Assembly (NCBI RefSeq): GCF_036488675.1
Contig: NZ_CP133148.1
Location: 62,001 to 126,000 of the forward strand
Reading direction: 5' to 3'
Length of the DNA stretch: 64,000 nucleotides
DNA from: Sinorhizobium chiapasense
GTDB lineage: Bacteria; Pseudomonadota; Alphaproteobacteria; Rhizobiales; Rhizobiaceae
Positions 35,466-44,075 of this stretch are shown piece after piece (positions within the stretch are counted from its first letter, which is position 1; every line of letters begins with the position of its first letter). A model generated the notes under the pieces. The model was given only the letters and a program-made list of their open reading frames with translations, made no database searches and was not told the DNA's origin. Position numbers and translations under genes: made by a program.

Positions 35466-35620
35466 AATGTTCGAGGCTATCCACTCCTCCGACCGGGTCA
35501 GCAACTCGCGGAAGTGACGACGGTTGCCGAGCATCAGGTCGCGGATGACGATCAGCTCCGGCGATCCCCCAGCGCCTCGAGAGTCAGATTGATCGGGCAG
35601 CCCGGGCGTGGGGCGTTCAT
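35464..35620 (-). pseudogene. Broken HxlR-family regulator, truncated by a repeat
   Basis: Read on the minus strand from an ATG at 35620 preceded by GGAGTGCGC, the frame gives MNAPRPGCPINLTLEALGDR, an HxlR N-terminus. It then shifts: deletion of one base near 35552 turns the expected WSLIVIRDLM into a premature TGA. In the shifted frame the family sequence resumes as LIVIRDLMLGNRRHFRELLT and RSEEWIASN, then stops at the border of the intergenic repeat at 35465, so roughly half the gene is gone. It is divergent from the RibD-domain reductase, the typical partner of such regulators. Too short and broken to be functional. Confidence 0.75.
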
Positions 35621-35673
35621 GCGCACTCCAAAAACCAATTGCGATATAAAATCAGTCGATCTAGCTTTCAACC

Positions 35674-35690
35674 GATTGTATAATGCAATC
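35674..35690. promoter_or_regulatory. Dyad overlapping a -10 box upstream of the RibD-domain gene
   Basis: GATTG-N7-CAATC, where the spacer contains TATAAT (35679-35684), a consensus -10 hexamer about 45 bases before the reductase ATG. It would suit an HxlR-type repressor that blocks the promoter. The divergent HxlR gene is broken, so the site may now be unoccupied. Confidence 0.5.
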
Positions 35691-35729
35691 AGAGCCGCGC
35701 GGATGTGCCGCGCAAGGAAAGGAAGTGGG

Positions 35730-36260
<531 letters not shown>

Positions 36261-36270
36261 TCTGGGCGGA

Positions 36271-37473
36271 CTATTCGGGATAAGCCTCAACGCCCTCCGG
36301 CGTCGCCTTGTTGAAAAGGATAAATACCAAGGGGTTGCCAGGCTCGGACACGGCATCGCTGCGCTGGCCCGTTATCTCTCCAGCCACGCCGCTTACATAC
36401 TCCGCAACCACTTCGCCGAAGCTATTGCGCTGGATAGCCACTTTCTGTCCGGCTTCGACCTTGTCGTTGAGCTTGACCAGATGCTCGACGAGCCCGCTCG
36501 CGGTGGCCAGGATCGGGAACGCACTGTTTCCGACAAAAACGTCCAAGTCCTTGCCTGTGCGTCCCATTGGCCCAGCAACGATGCCATGATGCTTGAGAAC
36601 GTTCATTGTGCCTTCCACGAACAGGGAGATCATCTCGAGGTTCAGGACGCGCGCAGCGCCGACCTCCGGCGTAAAGGATGGGATGCCCGTGTCCATGAAC
36701 GCGTTGTGCAGGACACCGGGATAGACATGGTTGTCGAAGATCTGGGCGACTGGGTAGAGTTCCAACATCGCCTTGACCTCGGGCACATCCATGCCGCCAA
36801 TATTGAATGCCGTGACTTCGAATCCGGTTGTCCCGGTGTGGAAGTCGATCGCGAAGTCGGCGTTCGGCCGCAGCAGCCGGTTGAACAGAAGCGCGGCGTG
36901 TCGGCTGGCCGCGGTGACACCGTTTTCGTTCCCGGGCCACTCCCGATTCATATCGATCAGATCCATGCCTCTGCCCTGATTGGGCCATCTGCGTTGCATG
37001 CTTTCGATGGCCGGGCGGGACACGTCAGTGACCGCCATCACCGTGCCCGACATCTCAGCCGGATCGAGCTGGTTCATCACGGTCTGGACCGTATGTATGG
37101 AACTCATTTCGTCGCCATGCACACCGCTGACCAGGACGCCACGCTTGCCGGGCTTTGCTCCCTTGGCGACCGTCACAGACACATACCAGTGTTGTCCGGC
37201 AGACATCTCGACGCCTTGGAAATACAAAAGGTGCTTCTGCCCGGGCTCCAAGTCGTTGACGTCGAGCACGGCGATGACTTTTTTCCCTTGGATCACATCG
37301 CCGGTATAGACCGTCCCCTGAGTCGGACCCGAGGCCGCTCCGCCAGAGGGTGCTGAGTCTTGGGCTTGCGCGGGGCCGGCGTTGCGGGCGAGGACAGCCG
37401 AAGCGCCGACCGTGGCAATTGATGCAATCACGAAGTCTCGGCGATCGAGGCCCTTCTTAGGTTTGTCCGACAT
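36271..37473 (-). CDS. Tat-exported succinylglutamate desuccinylase/aspartoacylase family protein
   Basis: A 400-residue M14-type zinc hydrolase-fold protein. The N-terminus has a twin-arginine signal (LDRRDFVIASIATVGASAV, cleavage near AQA at about 37), so the enzyme works in the periplasm. Zinc ligands are in SGVHGDEMSS (about 117-126) and DFHTGTTGFE; the family segment DMNREWPG is present. The C-terminal part includes a barrel-like domain with LNDKVEAGQKVA. Members act on N-acyl amino acids such as N-acetylaspartate or succinylglutamate; the actual substrate is unknown. Solitary gene, no transporter beside it. Confidence 0.88.
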   Translation of the reverse strand: MSDKPKKGLDRRDFVIASIATVGASAVLARNAGPAQAQDSAPSGGAASGPTQGTVYTGDVIQGKKVIAVLDVNDLEPGQKHLLYFQGVEMSAGQHWYVSVTVAKGAKPGKRGVLVSGVHGDEMSSIHTVQTVMNQLDPAEMSGTVMAVTDVSRPAIESMQRRWPNQGRGMDLIDMNREWPGNENGVTAASRHAALLFNRLLRPNADFAIDFHTGTTGFEVTAFNIGGMDVPEVKAMLELYPVAQIFDNHVYPGVLHNAFMDTGIPSFTPEVGAARVLNLEMISLFVEGTMNVLKHHGIVAGPMGRTGKDLDVFVGNSAFPILATASGLVEHLVKLNDKVEAGQKVAIQRNSFGEVVAEYVSGVAGEITGQRSDAVSEPGNPLVFILFNKATPEGVEAYPE

Positions 37474-37822
37474 GATGGGAGGCTCCTTTGTGCTGAAAAG
37501 CTACGTTAGGATAGCGGCATGCACATCGGTCGCGAAAATCCCCTGCGACCTAAGACACAACCATGTTCCTGACCTCTCAGAGTTGCAAGACGTCAGCAGA
37601 GCTCTGTCGCGGTTTGCGATCTGCGCCGTCTTTCGGCAGGTCGGGGATGGCGCAGAGCAAACCCACGGTTTTTCGGGAGCGGCAAAGTTCGAGCCCCTGC
37701 AGCTGTTCGCGTGCCAAACCAGGCTTGCGTACCATCGACCAGGCGCGGACGGCGATGTCGGATGTGGAGAGATGCCGTGTTGAGGGGCGCGTGCCTGTGT
37801 GGCCGTGTCAGGGTCGTGATGT
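37474..37822. other. Intergenic stretch of 349 bases without a supported gene
   Basis: Overlapping frames occur on both strands (one of 112 residues, 37501-37839, minus), but they are Cys/Ser/Arg-rich without family motifs, lack good ribosome-binding sites and overlap the methyltransferase gene. It may be decayed sequence from a former mobile element; I cannot identify a source. Confidence 0.4.
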
Positions 37823-38638
37823 TTATCGTTTCTCCCCAATGACGATCAGATATTCCCGTTTGATGTGGAGCCCGGCCTCGACCTGATAGTGCGCGTGATA
37901 GGCATCGACGTCGCGCTTCAGCGCGGCGCGTTCACCTTCATTCAAGCCTTCGTAAAGTGTCCGCAACGGCCCGAAGCCGCGGATATACCAGTTCCAGATA
38001 TCTTCGACGCTGTCATGGTAGACGTTGTTTGTTCCGTGCTCGAAGGTGATTGTGAACTCCTTTCCGAGCAGGTCTTCGATATGGGCCGGATCGCCCCATG
38101 ATAGTGGTGATTCCGTCGGTGGCGGCGCCTTCGTGTGAGCGCCGATTACAGCGAAGAAGCGAGCAACAGCGCCCGTCGGCGACCAGGCAGATATGGAGAG
38201 CCGACCTCCTTTGCGGCAGACCCGCGCCAGTTCGTTCGCCGCGCGGCGATGGTTTCCGGCGAAGATCACGCCGAAGGTCGAGAGTACCTTGTCGAAGCTT
38301 TCGTCCGGGAAGGGCAGGTTCTCGGCATCGGCGATGTGGTAATCGATCGGCGGTTCGATGCCGGTCGAAAGCAGGCGCGCGGCGTCGATCAGATCCGCCG
38401 ATATGTCGATCGCCGTCACGTTTGCGCCGAGGCGGGCGGCATTGCGCGCGCTCCAGCCGGTGCCGGTCGCAACGTCGAGCACTTTGTCGCCGGGCTTCGG
38501 GTTCAATCGCTGAGCTGCATGCGCCAGCGCGTCCGAGATGGCGAAACTGACAAGGTCGTAGTGTAGGCCTCCGGCTCCCCAGATTGCTGCCGCCTCCCGG
38601 TTGTGTTCCAGGATCCCGTTGCTGACATGTTCCGGCAT
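37823..38638 (-). CDS. Class I SAM-dependent methyltransferase (UbiE-like)
   Basis: A 271-residue cytoplasmic methyltransferase. SAM-binding motif I is VLDVATGTGWSARNAARLGA (about 53-72), followed by the acidic VTAIDIS, motif around HIADAENLPFPDESFDKVLS, and the post-motif RVCRKGGRLSISAW. This is the UbiE/Coq5-like class, but the C-terminal half (FEHGTNNVYHDSVEDIWNWY) differs from true UbiE, so a small-molecule substrate other than quinone precursors is likely. ATG context GAAGGAGGGTTTC is a strong ribosome-binding site. It stands alone. Confidence 0.88.
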   Translation of the reverse strand: MPEHVSNGILEHNREAAAIWGAGGLHYDLVSFAISDALAHAAQRLNPKPGDKVLDVATGTGWSARNAARLGANVTAIDISADLIDAARLLSTGIEPPIDYHIADAENLPFPDESFDKVLSTFGVIFAGNHRRAANELARVCRKGGRLSISAWSPTGAVARFFAVIGAHTKAPPPTESPLSWGDPAHIEDLLGKEFTITFEHGTNNVYHDSVEDIWNWYIRGFGPLRTLYEGLNEGERAALKRDVDAYHAHYQVEAGLHIKREYLIVIGEKR

Positions 38639-38893
38639 GAAACCCTCCTTCAGCTTTCGAGGGCGCTATTTCACCACTTGGCGGGCCCGATGGCTAGCTC
38701 ACGATCTGTAGTGGGATCGCGATCCTGCCGGTGTAAAACTACCGCCGCAAGGAAGGACCGCGATGAGGAGCTAGCGCGGCGGTAGTCGGAGGCTTCGCAA
38801 GCTCTTTCCGCTATGGCGCGGCATCGGCCTGCTCGCGCATATCCGGTCGGAGCGGAGAGAAGCTCCGGCTAAGATCGTGGACGGCGACCTACC

Positions 38894-40081
38894 TCACGGC
38901 GCGTCGAGCTCCACGTCTCCGTCGAAATCGAAAACCGCCCGAACGCTGAAGATGTGAGCGGTTTCCTCGTCGGCATTGCGTGCAAAGGAGTAAGCTGCGG
39001 CGAGTTTCCATCCCGTCCCTTCGAATGGCACGCCTTCGTCGCGCTCTTCGTCGGGCTCGTAGATGACCTCGAAATCGGCCAGATGCTCGCGTGAGTCCCG
39101 CCTGCCGCCAACAAGGTTGAGCTGCCGGGTATAGGTCGCGACATAAGTCAACGGCTCGACCTCAAGCGCGGCGGAGCCCGTGAGGACCAGCGCATCATCC
39201 GGGCCGCTGTCGAAATGCCTGAGGTAGGCTGCTTCGCCGAGCAGCCTCAGCGTCATTTCGTTCAGCTCCAGGCTTGCGGTCGTGGATGCCAGATAGGCCT
39301 GTTCGGCTTGAGGGTTCAGCCCTTCCTCCACGTCCTCGCCGGTAGGTTCTCCGGCCCCCTGGTACCGGAAGCCCAGCCTGTAGCCGAAATCACCGTCCGT
39401 ATAACAATCGATCGGCTCCGCCCCTCTGCAACCGTTAAGGACAAGCGAGAGCGAGGACAGGCCATCGGTGTTGCCGGCGCCACCATCCGACAGTCGCGTC
39501 CGCCCCCGGGCGGTGAATAGGGAATCGCTGAAGATCGATCGGTCGGTCGTGAACGCCGTTGCGGCCAGGGTCTGGTCCATCCCGAGGCCGTCGAAGTCGA
39601 ATACGATCTCGGCGCCGACGCGCTCATCCGCGTCGAACTCCGAGACCAGGTCGGTCGCGTTGATTCCGGGCGCGACTTCGCTGGCAAGGCTGAAGATCGT
39701 ATCGAATTTTCCGGCCCTCATGGTCGCCGGGCCTGCTTCGACGGCGGTGTAGAGTTCGGCCAGATAGGTCCCGATCCCTTCAAAAGTCGTGTTCTCGCCA
39801 GGCTCTGGCTCGACAGCCGGCTCCGTGATGATGGACGTGACGAACTGCAAATAATCCGTCGGCGCGAAGAACAGGTCGACGGTAAGTGTTGGCTCCAATG
39901 CGTCGGACCGCAGAAACGACGGGTCGGCGGCAAAGACCCAGTCGTTCTGGAGCTCCGCGGAAACTTCGTACCCCGCACAGGGCGCCGTGCAGCCTTCGGC
40001 GAGCGCCGGTTCGGCGTCTTCGGCCATCGCAGTCGTCGGGAGCGCCAGCAAAACCATGCTGGCGATGGCGCGCAGACTCAT
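38894..40081 (-). CDS. Predicted outer-membrane beta-barrel protein
   Basis: A 395-residue protein with a signal peptide (MSLRAIASMVLLALPTTAMA, cleavage near 20). The mature part alternates short strands with acidic loops: EVSAELQNDWVFAAD, AATMRAGKFDTIF-like and EIVFDFDGLGM, TASLELNEMTLRLLGEAAYL, ALEVEPLTYVATYTRQL, GWKLAAAYSFA and SVRAVFDFDG. This pattern fits an outer-membrane barrel of about 12-16 strands. I do not recognise a named porin family, and two Cys pairs (29/33 and in LNGCRGAEPIDC) are unusual for porins. Divergent from the DUF4114-like gene across 421 bases, so the two may be co-regulated. Confidence 0.7.
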   Translation of the reverse strand: MSLRAIASMVLLALPTTAMAEDAEPALAEGCTAPCAGYEVSAELQNDWVFAADPSFLRSDALEPTLTVDLFFAPTDYLQFVTSIITEPAVEPEPGENTTFEGIGTYLAELYTAVEAGPATMRAGKFDTIFSLASEVAPGINATDLVSEFDADERVGAEIVFDFDGLGMDQTLAATAFTTDRSIFSDSLFTARGRTRLSDGGAGNTDGLSSLSLVLNGCRGAEPIDCYTDGDFGYRLGFRYQGAGEPTGEDVEEGLNPQAEQAYLASTTASLELNEMTLRLLGEAAYLRHFDSGPDDALVLTGSAALEVEPLTYVATYTRQLNLVGGRRDSREHLADFEVIYEPDEERDEGVPFEGTGWKLAAAYSFARNADEETAHIFSVRAVFDFDGDVELDAP

Positions 40082-40502
40082 ATCGTCAGCACCTCACGCT
40101 GACCGCCTGCCCGGGTGGTTCGAACTTCCTTTCGCCCCCGCCGAATGAGCCAAAACACGCATGGCGTTGATCCCCGTTAGAGTCCCCTGACGGACCATAG
40201 CGCATGATGTCACCGCCACCAATGCCGACGCGAGGGGAACGCATCCGAAAAACTGTTGCCCATGAGCGGCGCCGGAGGTTCGGAATGGATGGCGGCGGAA
40301 GCCGCTCTTCATAGCGCCGATTTACCGAGGGGGCGCGCATCTTACATCCGTAAGATGGGGTCGCGGAGGTGATTGAACCCTTGAGTCTTTTTCCGTGTCA
40401 CGCCTGCCGGATTTCCGTGAGAGGACAACCGCCGCATGCTCCTGCAGCGGCGAGCGGCGGTTGGGGCGCGTCTGCGACGCGATCATCTCGGAGGACATCA
40501 CC
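40082..40502. other. Long divergent control region between barrel protein and DUF4114-like gene
   Basis: A 421-base gap between divergent starts that should carry both promoters. Apart from the palindrome at 40339-40356 I see no gene, RNA or repeat copy. An in-frame extension of the plus-strand gene to 40395 exists but has no support. Confidence 0.45.
40339..40356. promoter_or_regulatory. Palindrome ATCTTAC-ATCC-GTAAGAT, candidate LuxR-type operator
   Basis: A perfect seven-base inverted repeat with a four-base spacer, 147 bases upstream of the DUF4114-like gene ATG. The core TTAC-N4-GTAA fits the symmetry used by LuxR/GerE-type helix-turn-helix dimers. A gene for such a regulator lies just downstream (42328-42936). 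Confidence 0.45.
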
Positions 40503-42224
40503 ATGGCCATCTTACCCGATTTTGGTGCGGCGACCTTCATTCCCGGAGCGCCGATCAACAACCCTTATCTCCCGCTTATCCCCGGTCACGTCTTGAGCTA
40601 CAAGGGAGATGAGATCGATCCCGATACCGGCGAGGTCACGACTGAGCGCAACGACCTCTTCACCACGTCTGCGACATTCGAGGTTCGTGGAGTGAGCACG
40701 ACGGTGATCCGCGATACGGTCTACGAGGACGACGTGATTCTCGAGGACACCTTCGACTGGTATGCGCAGGATACCGAAGGCAATGTCTGGTACTTCGGCG
40801 AGATCGTCGTCAACTACGAATACGACGACGACGGAAACTTCATCGGCGTCAATCATGACGGCGAGTGGTCGGCCGATGATCCCGGCAACCAGCCGGGCTG
40901 GGCCATGAAGGCGACCCCGGAATTCGGCACGGCCTATTATCTCGAATTCGCGCCAGGCATCGCCGAGGACGAAAGCATCCTCGCGGAGACCGGGCTCAGC
41001 GTAAAGACGCCGTTCGGGCAATTCGACGACGTAATCAAGATCATCGACAGCTCTGCCCTCTCCACGGGTGCCGAGTTCAAGTTCTATGCCCCCGGCGTGG
41101 GCTTGATCACCGAACGCGCCTTGGCGCCGGACGGCACGACCACGTCGCAGGTCGATCTGTACCGGCAAGGTGTGGTCGGGGTGCCGGACGACGACACGGA
41201 CGACGTCACGCCTGATCTGGCTAAACTTCGCGAAGGCAAGGAGATAGAGGATCTGGCCGACGTGCGTGACCTGGATCCGGCGGATTTCACCGGGACAACG
41301 AAACAGGTCACGGTGATCGGCGGCTCCACCGACAGCGCCGACGCGCTGGGCGCCTATTTCGTCGACGAGGCGACCGGCGCCTTCAGCGAGGCGCGCATAC
41401 TCCTGGCGGATCTCTCCGATGCGGCGGGCGGTACCTCGGTGTCTGTGGATGTGCCGGACGGCCAGAGCCTGTGCCTGTTCCTCGTGCGCGGCACCGACGA
41501 GATCGGTGTCGACCTGGAAGAGTTCACCGACGGCGGACTGCATCTCAAGAATCTTCTGACCGGCGCGCCCGCGAGCATGAGTGACCTCTTTGCCCCCACT
41601 GTCATGGACGAAGCCGGCAACATCCTGCCGATACAGCCGTTGAGCGCGCTCGGGGCCGATGACGGGACAAATCTGCTGAACCCCGCCGGCAGCATGCAGG
41701 CGATCGGCCTTTCCTCGAAGGTGCCGGGAGCAGCCGGGATCGACATCATCGGCTTCGAAGACCGGTTGAACACCAGTCCCGACTATGATGGCGATTTCAA
41801 CGACGCGATCGTCGCGGTCAGCGATGCCCCGATCGCGTCCGAAACGCTCGGCCAGCTCGTTCGCGAAGCCGGAGGCGCAAAGCCCGGAGCGGCGGGCGGC
41901 GTCCAGCCGAACGTAGCCGCAGGCGACCTCGCAGCCGACGACCAGGACGGGGATCTGGTCGGGGACCAGGTCGAAGAGCGGCTCGACGACTGGCTGGTGA
42001 GCGATACTTTCCAGTTCGCCGACACGACGACGTATGCGAGGCGGACCGCCGAATCCGGCATGGGCGGGGGCTATTTGGTCGTGGCCGAGGATTGGGCCTT
42101 CTCCTGCGGCGAACGTGTCCACGAGGATTGGCTCGACGGTACCGATTGGATCGCGGCGGCCGACTTCGAGGTCGCGGCCACTGGTGCCGCATCGCCGAGT
42201 GCTGATGGTTTCTTCTTCGTCTGA
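40503..42224 (+). CDS. Large acidic protein with DUF4114-like motif, probably secreted
   Basis: A 573-residue protein starting MAILPDFGAATFIPG after GGAGGACATCACC. The first 230 residues match a family seen in bacterial surface or exported proteins: NPYLPLIPGHVLSY, TVIRDTVYEDDVILEDTFDW, YAQDTEGNVWYFGE and FYAPGVGLITE. A DUF4114-like segment follows at about 420-445 (GFEDRLNTSPDYDGDFNDAI), then a calcium-loop-like DDQDGDLVGDQVE near 480. The protein is rich in Asp/Glu. There is no N-terminal signal peptide; the tail ADGFFFV is hydrophobic after a small/polar stretch, as in some type I secretion substrates, but no RTX nonapeptides are present. Function unknown. Confidence 0.75.
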   Translation: MAILPDFGAATFIPGAPINNPYLPLIPGHVLSYKGDEIDPDTGEVTTERNDLFTTSATFEVRGVSTTVIRDTVYEDDVILEDTFDWYAQDTEGNVWYFGEIVVNYEYDDDGNFIGVNHDGEWSADDPGNQPGWAMKATPEFGTAYYLEFAPGIAEDESILAETGLSVKTPFGQFDDVIKIIDSSALSTGAEFKFYAPGVGLITERALAPDGTTTSQVDLYRQGVVGVPDDDTDDVTPDLAKLREGKEIEDLADVRDLDPADFTGTTKQVTVIGGSTDSADALGAYFVDEATGAFSEARILLADLSDAAGGTSVSVDVPDGQSLCLFLVRGTDEIGVDLEEFTDGGLHLKNLLTGAPASMSDLFAPTVMDEAGNILPIQPLSALGADDGTNLLNPAGSMQAIGLSSKVPGAAGIDIIGFEDRLNTSPDYDGDFNDAIVAVSDAPIASETLGQLVREAGGAKPGAAGGVQPNVAAGDLAADDQDGDLVGDQVEERLDDWLVSDTFQFADTTTYARRTAESGMGGGYLVVAEDWAFSCGERVHEDWLDGTDWIAAADFEVAATGAASPSADGFFFV

Positions 42225-42327
42225 GCCGCATTTTGCGCCCGTCTGTTGCGGAACCCGACAGGCGGGCGCAAAATTGCGATGGCATGGCAGCTGCGACGCC
42301 ATCGTGATGCGAGCTCGGGAGAGGACC

Positions 42328-42936
42328 ATGGATTGGACCAGGGGACGTGGCCGGCAGATGCTGATCGTCGGTGCGGTAGGGACTTTCGCACTCCTGCTCG
42401 GCCTTGAGGTGGTGAGGGAAGAGGAGGAACTTGACGCAACGGAACTGCTGACAGAGGCGGTGAGCATCGCGCTTCTCGTCGGCTGCTCCGCCTGCGTGGC
42501 ACTGCTTTCCTCGCGCCTTCGCGAACAGGAAGCGGGCAACCTCGATCTGCGCGACAAGATCGCGCGTATACGCGAAAGCAATGCCCAGTGGCGCGCCGAC
42601 CTGGCCGACCATTTTCAGGAACTCGGAGCAGCCATCCAGCGCCAGTTCGCGGCCTGGGGCTGTACCCAGGCGGAGCAGGAGGTCGGCCTGCTGCTGCTCA
42701 AGGGCTTCAGCCACAAGGAGATCGCGCGGATCCGGGGCGCAAGCGAAGCGACAATTCGCCAGCAGGCGACCGCGGTTTACCACAAGGCCGAGCTCTCGGG
42801 CCGCGCCGCGCTCTCCGCCTATTTCCTGGAGGAACTGCTGATGCCGCCGGGGCCGTCACAGCCGTCACCGGCGCACGGCGATGGGCATGCTGGCGCCGAG
42901 ACCGCCGATGCGACCGGCCGCATCATGCCAAGCTGA
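42328..42936 (+). CDS. Membrane-tethered LuxR-type helix-turn-helix regulator
   Basis: A 202-residue protein starting MDWTRGRGRQMLIVG after GGAGAGGA. Two membrane helices (about 10-28 and 44-63) form a short N-terminal hairpin, then a coiled coil (LRDKIARIRESNAQWRADLA to about 108), and a LuxR/GerE-type DNA-binding domain: TQAEQEVGLLLLKGFSHKEIARIRGASEATIRQQATAVYHKA split over 112-153, ending SAYFLEELL. No receiver or ligand domain exists, so sensing must occur at the membrane or through a partner. It is 103 bases downstream of the DUF4114-like gene, on the same strand, and is the natural candidate to bind the palindrome upstream of that gene. Confidence 0.82.
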   Translation: MDWTRGRGRQMLIVGAVGTFALLLGLEVVREEEELDATELLTEAVSIALLVGCSACVALLSSRLREQEAGNLDLRDKIARIRESNAQWRADLADHFQELGAAIQRQFAAWGCTQAEQEVGLLLLKGFSHKEIARIRGASEATIRQQATAVYHKAELSGRAALSAYFLEELLMPPGPSQPSPAHGDGHAGAETADATGRIMPS

Positions 42937-42981
42937 GCCCCACAGACCGGTCGGCTTTCCGCACGCAAAGAGCACGCGGCG

Positions 42982-43659
42982 CTACCAGACGAAAGGAACA
43001 AGCCGGTAGCGCACCCGCGCCGCATAGGCGTCGTACCCCGCAAGGCCGGTCCGCAGCGCCTTTTCCTCGATGCGGATGCGAATGGCGAGCAAGACGAGAA
43101 GCACAAGCACCGCCCCAAGCCCCCACCAGGAGCCGAGGAGCAGCGAACTGCCCGCGACGAAGATGAGGGCGCTGGCATAAAGCGGATGGCGGACGTAACG
43201 GTACGGCCCGGTGGTGACCACGCTTTGCGCCCGTTCCTTCTGGATCTTCACGACCGGCGCCGCGAAACTGTTTTCCCTGAATGTCCAATAGTTGAACCAG
43301 ATCGAAAGCAAGAGCGCCATTGCGCCGACGCCCTGCACCCACGGCGGAACCGACGACCACCCGAACCGCACGGCATCGAGCGCCATGAAGGCAAACGAGC
43401 CGAACAGGAAGAGAAGGATGATGGTGAGCAGCACCTTGTCGGCGAAAGGCTGATCTTTCTGAATGGGCGCCGACAGCCTTTCTTTGAGAAGTGCGGGATC
43501 ATGTCGGGCGAGCATTAGTCCGGCGATCAGCGAGAGCGCCAGCATCACCGCGAGATAAATCCATGCGGCCGGCCAGGCAAGCGTTCCGGCGGATGCGAAG
43601 AGCACTGCGGCGATTACCCCGAACCAGATGACAGTTTGAACGATCAGCCTGACGATCAT
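42982..43659 (-). CDS. Isoprenylcysteine carboxyl methyltransferase (ICMT)-family membrane protein
   Basis: A 225-residue integral membrane methyltransferase-like protein. Five or six helices are followed by the ICMT/PEMT signature TTGPYRYVRHPLYASALIF (about 147-165), which binds SAM, and the C-terminal EEKALRTGLAGYDAYAARVRYR region with the conserved acidic-EE motif. Bacteria lack prenylated CaaX proteins, so the substrate is probably a lipid or small isoprenoid thiol. The start MIVRLIVQTVIW follows GGAGCG; a GTG two codons upstream is an alternative. Confidence 0.85.
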   Translation of the reverse strand: MIVRLIVQTVIWFGVIAAVLFASAGTLAWPAAWIYLAVMLALSLIAGLMLARHDPALLKERLSAPIQKDQPFADKVLLTIILLFLFGSFAFMALDAVRFGWSSVPPWVQGVGAMALLLSIWFNYWTFRENSFAAPVVKIQKERAQSVVTTGPYRYVRHPLYASALIFVAGSSLLLGSWWGLGAVLVLLVLLAIRIRIEEKALRTGLAGYDAYAARVRYRLVPFVW

Positions 43660-43733
43660 GGGCACGCTCCGAGATGATCGGGGACGTTTGGCTGTTCAGA
43701 TAGTGCCGCCGCTCGACATCGCAATCCTCCATT

Positions 43734-43780
43734 GTGCTGCGGCGTCCTTTGTACGTCTGAGAAGACGCACGGCGCTGTAG
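43734..43780 (+). repeat. Partial RIME1-like repeat, one hairpin
   Basis: Second palindrome only: GTGCTGCGGCGTCCTTTGT then ACGTCTGAGAAGACGCAC and GGCGCTGTAG. It lies upstream of the ICMT-family gene on the opposite strand. Confidence 0.65.
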
Positions 43781-43934
43781 GCGGCCTCGGCAGGGCAGGC
43801 AAGGCAAGGAGTGGCGACCGGCGAAAATCGATCGGGATAAGCGATGCGCGAGTGTAATGGTAGTCCGCCTTCACGCTGTCGTGTGCACGCGCCGACTTAA
43901 CAACCCTCTGCCCGATCCCCATATAAAAAACGTG

Positions 43935-43964
43935 CTTCCCGGCGTCGTCTGCCGGGAAGGAGGG
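43935..43964 (+). promoter_or_regulatory. Leader hairpin touching the ribosome-binding site of the small membrane gene
   Basis: CTTCCCGGC (43935-43943) pairs perfectly with GCCGGGAAG (43951-43959), loop GTCGTCT. The Shine-Dalgarno run GGAGGG begins at 43959, so the 3' arm shares its first base(s) with it. TATAAA at 43922-43927 and TTAACA at 43897-43902 are possible promoter elements (spacing 19). Confidence 0.5.
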
Positions 43965-43968
43965 TTGT

Positions 43969-44055
43969 ATGTATCGTTATATGATGAAGGAACTCATGCT
44001 TGTCATCGTCGGGCTGGCTGTCTTCTCGGCATTGACCCTCCTTTTCCTCCTGTAG
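43969..44055 (+). CDS. 28-residue single-span membrane peptide
   Basis: A short frame translating to MYRYMMKELMLVIVGLAVFS and ending ALTLLFLL. It has a charged start followed by about 19 hydrophobic residues, the make-up of a single-span small membrane protein. Support is the near-perfect AAGGAGGG seven bases before the ATG and a leader with its own hairpin and promoter-like elements. It has no recognised family. It lies between the divergent ICMT-family gene and the convergent DUF1810 gene. Confidence 0.6.
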   Translation: MYRYMMKELMLVIVGLAVFSALTLLFLL

Positions 44056-44075
44056 ACATTATGAAGACGCCGGCG

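Noticed and set aside
37501..37839. A 112-residue minus-strand frame between the aspartoacylase-family and methyltransferase genes
   Set aside because: Cys/Ser/Arg-rich composition, no motif, overlap with the methyltransferase end and no ribosome-binding site; at most a decayed remnant.
40512..42581. A 689-codon minus-strand frame opposite the DUF4114-like gene
   Set aside because: No recognisable domain, starts inside the regulator gene region, no ribosome-binding site. The plus-strand gene has family motifs and a good start.
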